Made by a program: the position numbers and the translations under genes
Shown here: positions 60,718-64,000 of the stretch, one piece after another
Layout: each line of letters starts with the position of its first letter
Position numbering within the stretch: position 1 is the first letter of the stretch
Assembly: GCA_046329195.1 (NCBI GenBank)
Contig: JAXLVB010000001.1
Location: forward strand, 558,001 to 622,000
DNA from: JAXLVB01 sp046329195
GTDB taxonomy: Bacteria; Bacteroidota; Bacteroidia; Cytophagales; Spirosomataceae
Direction of reading: 5' to 3'
Length of the DNA: 64,000 nt
Notes under the pieces: generated by a model
Database searches by the model: none
Seen by the model: only the letters and a program-made list of their open reading frames with translations
What the model was told of the DNA's origin: nothing

Positions 60718-61293
60718 CTAAGCGCTTACAGCATCAATCTGATCACAAACGTTGTTAAAAATCTCTTCAATCTCTCCAATTCCATGTACTACGGCCACCT
60801 TGTCTTGTTGCTGATAGTAGGGTAATACATGAATCGTTTTTTGGAAATACTCATCAATCCGTTTCATTAGCTTTTCTTCGTCATCGTCAGCACGGCCACT
60901 TATTTTCTTGCGCTCTGCTATACGACGTTTCAACTCTTCTTCAGTCACGTCTAATTGAACGACCAGATTAATCTTTTCTTGTTTTCCTGCTAAAAAGGTG
61001 TCTAATGCTTCTGCTTGGGGTACTGTCCGTGGGAATCCGTCAAAAATAAAACCTTTTGCTTCTGGGTTTTTCTGCACTTCTTCTTCGAGCATGTCAATGG
61101 TTACAGAGTCAGGTACCAAAATGCCATTATCCAGTAATTCTTTGACTTTTTTGCCTAATTCGGTCTGTTCTTTAATGTGCATTCTGAACAAATCGCCTGT
61201 CGAAATATGAACGAGGCTGTATTTCTCAATAAGTTTGGCAGACTGAGTACCCTTGCCGGCACCCGGAGGGCCGAACAACACCAGATTTAGCAT
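60718..61293 (-). CDS. adk: Adenylate kinase (short type)
   Basis: A 191-residue nucleotide kinase. The P-loop is GPPGAGKGT (8-16). NMP-binding residues are in STGDLFRMHIK; IFDGFPRTVPQAE and the short LID segment (RISGRADDDEEKLMKRIDEY) follow. The short LID, without the zinc-type insertion, is usual in Bacteroidota. I use the ATG at 61293 (MLNLVLFGPP); the open frame extends 19 codons further without homology. It keeps ATP, ADP and AMP in balance. It is upstream of obg in the same direction. Confidence 0.95.
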   Translation of the reverse strand: MLNLVLFGPPGAGKGTQSAKLIEKYSLVHISTGDLFRMHIKEQTELGKKVKELLDNGILVPDSVTIDMLEEEVQKNPEAKGFIFDGFPRTVPQAEALDTFLAGKQEKINLVVQLDVTEEELKRRIAERKKISGRADDDEEKLMKRIDEYFQKTIHVLPYYQQQDKVAVVHGIGEIEEIFNNVCDQIDAVSA

Positions 61294-61508
61294 AGAATTG
61301 TAAAATATGAAACGGTTAGTTGTGGTTGTTTGAACCGTCAAAGTTAGCATAATCGGTTCTAACTCACACGGTTTTGACCTGATAATTATTAAAAGGTATT
61401 CTACCCTATCTCGTTTTAATTTAATAAAACAGCCACAAATTGCATACCAATCTTGCCGCTGTAGCCATTTGTCTATACCCCACCTCCTTGAGTATATTCG
61501 CCCTTAAA

Positions 61509-61542
61509 GCAAAAGAGCACCTCCGTAGAAGTGCTCTTTTGT
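61509..61542 (-). terminator. Intrinsic terminator after tuf
   Basis: CAAAAGAGCAC (61510-61520) pairs perfectly with GTGCTCTTTTG (61531-61541) around a 10-base loop. On the minus strand the T-rich half follows the stem. It lies about 20 bases past the tuf stop. Confidence 0.85.
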
Positions 61543-61561
61543 ATAGAAAGCGAGTGCTATC

Positions 61562-62749
61562 TTAGTCTAAGATTTCAGTTACCTGACCAGCACCTACTGT
61601 ACGACCACCTTCACGGATAGCAAAACGAAGACCTTTTTCCATCGCAATTTGATAGATAAGCTTCACTTCAATAGTAAGGTTATCACCAGGCATCACCATT
61701 TCTACGTTAGCAGGAAGTGTGATTTCACCCGTTACGTCAGTAGTACGGAAGTAGAACTGTGGACGGTATTTGTTAAAGAATGGTGTATGACGACCACCTT
61801 CTTCTTTGCTCAATACGTAAATCTCAGCTTTGAAGTGAGCATGAGGCTTCACTGAACCTGGCTTACAAATAACCATACCACGACGGATTTGGTCTTTGTC
61901 AATACCACGGAGCAACAAACCTACGTTGTCACCAGCTTCACCACGGTCCAAAATCTTGCGGAACATTTCAACACCTGTTACAGTAGATTTCAAGTTCTCA
62001 GCACCTAAGCCTAAGATATCTACTTGTTCGCCAGAGTTGATAACACCACGCTCAATACGACCTGTAGCAACCGTACCACGGCCAGTGATTGAGAATACGT
62101 CTTCAACAGGCATCAAGAATGGCTTGTCTGTTTCACGAGCTGGAGTAGGAATCCAAGTATCAACAGCTTCCATCAATTGGTTGATAGTATCAACCCATTT
62201 TGGTTCGCCGTTCAATCCACCCAAAGCAGAACCTTGGATAACTGGGATATTGTCACCGTCGTAGTTGTAGAATGACAACAAGTCACGAATTTCCATCTCA
62301 ACCAATTCTAACAACTCTGGGTCGTCAACCATATCCACTTTGTTCATGAATACGACCAACTGAGGTACACCTACTTGGCGAGCCAAAAGGATGTGTTCAC
62401 GAGTTTGTGGCATCGGACCGTCCGTAGCAGCCACCACCAAGATTGCACCGTCCATCTGAGCAGCACCCGTAACCATGTTTTTAACGTAGTCGGCGTGACC
62501 AGGGCAATCCACGTGAGCATAGTGACGGTTTTTCGTCTGATATTCTACGTGAGCGGTGTTGATGGTAATACCACGCTCTTTTTCTTCAGGAGCGTTGTCA
62601 ATTGATGAGAAATCACGCTTTTCAGCCAAACCAGCGTTTGCTAATACTGTCGTGATAGCAGCAGTAAGAGTAGTCTTACCGTGGTCAACGTGACCGATAG
62701 TACCAACGTTTACGTGAGGTTTACTACGGTCAAATTGTTCTTTTGCCAT
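61562..62749 (-). CDS. tuf: Translation elongation factor Tu
   Basis: A 395-residue EF-Tu, the GTPase that delivers aminoacyl-tRNA to the ribosome. G1 GHVDHGKTT, switch I region with ERGITINTAHVEY, G3 DCPGHADYVK, G4 NKVDMVDD and domain II/III are all complete; the end is GRTVGAGQVTEILD. It sits downstream of tRNA-Tyr, tRNA-Gly and tRNA-Thr on the same strand, a tRNA-tuf arrangement also seen at E. coli tufB. A terminator follows, so secE/nusG are not co-transcribed here. Codon use is strongly biased, as expected for a highly expressed gene. Confidence 0.99.
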   Translation of the reverse strand: MAKEQFDRSKPHVNVGTIGHVDHGKTTLTAAITTVLANAGLAEKRDFSSIDNAPEEKERGITINTAHVEYQTKNRHYAHVDCPGHADYVKNMVTGAAQMDGAILVVAATDGPMPQTREHILLARQVGVPQLVVFMNKVDMVDDPELLELVEMEIRDLLSFYNYDGDNIPVIQGSALGGLNGEPKWVDTINQLMEAVDTWIPTPARETDKPFLMPVEDVFSITGRGTVATGRIERGVINSGEQVDILGLGAENLKSTVTGVEMFRKILDRGEAGDNVGLLLRGIDKDQIRRGMVICKPGSVKPHAHFKAEIYVLSKEEGGRHTPFFNKYRPQFYFRTTDVTGEITLPANVEMVMPGDNLTIEVKLIYQIAMEKGLRFAIREGGRTVGAGQVTEILD

Positions 62750-62910
62750 GATTAAAAAATCCTCTTTTTAGTTTGTAATATTCGATTTAAGAGATTGTTC
62801 AGTTCAAGAGATGTTGTTCTTTACATTCGGAAGACCAAATTGTTGACGAGGCGGTAGGAATACATTCAATGCCAATGCCAAGTAATGATGAACAACGTGA
62901 AACTGCCCAG

Positions 62911-62982
<72 letters not shown>

Positions 62983-63032
62983 TAATGTTAGGTTTTACTT
63001 TTGCAAAACCTAACATTTACCATTTTCTTTTG

Positions 63033-63105
63033 AGCGGGAGACGAGGCTCGAACTCGCCACCTATAGCTTGGAAGGCTATCGCTCTACCAAATGAGCTACT
63101 CCCGC
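63033..63105 (-). tRNA. tRNA-Gly (anticodon TCC)
   Basis: On the minus strand the acceptor stem is GCGGGAG/CTCCCGC, anticodon stem ATAGC/GCTAT with loop CTTCCAA (anticodon TCC), and T loop GAGTTCGAGCC-type. 73 bases, discriminator T, CCA not encoded. Confidence 0.95.
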
Positions 63106-63180
63106 TTTTCATGGTGTAGGCAGTTTGCAAAAAGCCAAGCGTATGTCGCTACATGCTCATTACTAACTGCCTACTTGTTG

Positions 63181-63263
63181 TGGGGACAGATGGATTCGAA
63201 CCACCGAAGACATAAGTCAGCAGATTTACAGTCTGCCCCATTTGGCCACTCTGGTATATCCCC
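63181..63263 (-). tRNA. tRNA-Tyr (anticodon GTA)
   Basis: On the minus strand the acceptor stem is GGGGATA/TGTCCCC (one G-T pair), anticodon stem GCAGA/TCTGC with loop CTGTAAA (anticodon GTA), and a long class II variable arm. 83 bases, discriminator A, CCA not encoded. Confidence 0.95.
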
Positions 63264-63312
63264 AATTGCAAGTTTTAAAAGAACTTTGTCCAAAGGTTTT
63301 ATTTTGGAGGCA

Positions 63313-63343
63313 CAAAATTACACGCTTTCTTTTTATTCTCAAA
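63313..63343 (-). promoter_or_regulatory. Perfect consensus promoter of the tRNA-tuf operon
   Basis: On the minus strand TTTG (plus 63343-63340) is followed by a 19-bp spacer and TAATTTTG (plus 63320-63313), an exact match to TTTG-N19-TAnnTTTG. It lies 49 bases upstream of tRNA-Tyr and probably drives all three tRNAs and tuf. Confidence 0.82.
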
Positions 63344-63397
63344 CAGTCTGACAAAAAAAATTAATCAGAAGTTTTTTTTTGGGCTTTTTTTCAAGAA

Positions 63398-63433
63398 AAG
63401 CCCTGTGTATGAAAACAATCAAACACAGGGCTT
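63398..63433 (-). terminator. Terminator of the outer-membrane protein gene
   Basis: AAGCCCTGTGT (63398-63408) pairs with ACACAGGGCTT (63423-63433); on the minus strand it is followed by TTCTTG. It lies about 22 bases after the stop of the partial gene at the window end. Confidence 0.75.
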
Positions 63434-63454
63434 AACTGATTGGCTTTTTGACAC

Positions 63455-64000
63455 TTAGAACCGAACTCCAAAGCTAATAGGCCGAAGCTGTGGTCCTTTT
63501 CCCTGCGAATAAAGTTCATTCAAGTCGTATTGTACAAAGAAGTCTGGCGCTCCTCTAAAGCCGATCTCGGCCATAATTCCATATCTAAAGTCGTTAAGAT
63601 AGAAGTTGCTATGCGCATGATCTTTCTTTCCCGACTCAGCTATTTTGGTTTTGGTGTAGCTATCCAAACGATACCCCACATAGGCTCCCGCTCCGATGTG
63701 TGTGATGGCTCCTCTTCTGAAAGCTACATAGGGCATCAGCGGAACATTGAGGTAGGCTATGGTCAATTTGCTTTTGCTCAATGAAACTGATGATTCTGGA
63801 AATTGAACTTGTGTGGGGCCTTTGACGGCTACGTTGTTGCCTTCAAACATAAAGTTGTACCATGAGACTTCAAACCCACTTAAAAGGCGCAGTGCTGCCG
63901 ATTGGCCTTGGCTAATGGTCAGTTTTTTACGGAAGGCCATGGCAAAATAACGAGAACCAAATGGGCGCAAGTCATACTCTTCGGTCAGGGCTTGACCACC
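63455..64000 (-). CDS. Outer-membrane beta-barrel protein, N-terminus cut by window edge
   Basis: The C-terminal ~181 residues of a protein whose frame stays open to base 64000 (the end reads GGQALTEEYDLRPFGSRYF). It has alternating strands (LTIAYLNVPLMPYVAFRR, GIMAEIGFRGAPDFFVQY) and ends with aromatic GVRF, the mark of an outer-membrane barrel of the PorT/outer-membrane beta-barrel type. Signal peptide and start lie outside the window. Function unknown. Confidence 0.75.
   Translation of the reverse strand, partial: GGQALTEEYDLRPFGSRYFAMAFRKKLTISQGQSAALRLLSGFEVSWYNFMFEGNNVAVKGPTQVQFPESSVSLSKSKLTIAYLNVPLMPYVAFRRGAITHIGAGAYVGYRLDSYTKTKIAESGKKDHAHSNFYLNDFRYGIMAEIGFRGAPDFFVQYDLNELYSQGKGPQLRPISFGVRF

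Overview
The window looks like the chromosome of a member of the Bacteroidota, most likely a Cytophagales-type aerobe; I cannot name the genus. The evidence is SusC/SusD pairs, a PorP/SprF protein next to a PorE-like OmpA protein (type IX secretion, T9SS), two large proteins with T9SS C-terminal sorting domains, and promoters matching the Bacteroidota consensus (TTTG, 19 bp, TAnnTTTG). No rRNA, CRISPR array, prophage or replication origin is visible.

Layout. 1-7.7 kb: a YheT-like hydrolase (cut by the window edge), ComEC, an OmpR-type response regulator, a T9SS-sorted Ig/PKD-repeat protein and PorP/SprF. 8-14.3 kb: the PorE-like protein, ispE, a heme-copper oxidase subunit III gene split by a complete IS3-family element (12018-13260, 4-bp target duplication), and a lipoprotein cytochrome c. 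14.6-21.3 kb: a TPR protein and a thioester alpha-2-macroglobulin. 21.4-37.4 kb: a sialic-acid utilisation locus. 37.5-46.7 kb: a GreA-like protein, a PspC protein, five secreted proteins of unknown role in one probable operon (one resembling a papain-like cysteine peptidase), a NarL-type response regulator, a TPR sensor kinase and a serine hydrolase. 46.7-54.2 kb: a PcrA/UvrD helicase, a divergent ATPase/TOPRIM-like gene pair, a TonB-dependent-receptor-like outer-membrane protein and RecX. 54.3-64 kb: a 1747-residue SGNH/Ig-repeat T9SS cargo, Obg, adenylate kinase, EF-Tu preceded by tRNA-Thr, tRNA-Gly and tRNA-Tyr, and a truncated outer-membrane protein.

How the genes work together. The sialic-acid locus reads as a full scavenging route. 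A multidomain enzyme (SGNH + GH20 + sialate O-acetylesterase) and a GH33 sialidase trim host-type glycans. A SusC/SusD pair imports across the outer membrane. A kelch-mutarotase/sodium-symporter fusion equilibrates anomers and imports across the inner membrane. NanA lyase and an AGE-type epimerase convert sialic acid to ManNAc and then GlcNAc. A FadR-type GntR regulator sits at the divergent promoter region.

The items most worth a second look are the two domain fusions in the sialic-acid locus, the ATPase/TOPRIM pair (possible defence module), the secreted-protein operon beside a two-component system, the IS-disrupted oxidase gene, and the three-domain block triplication inside the giant T9SS protein.
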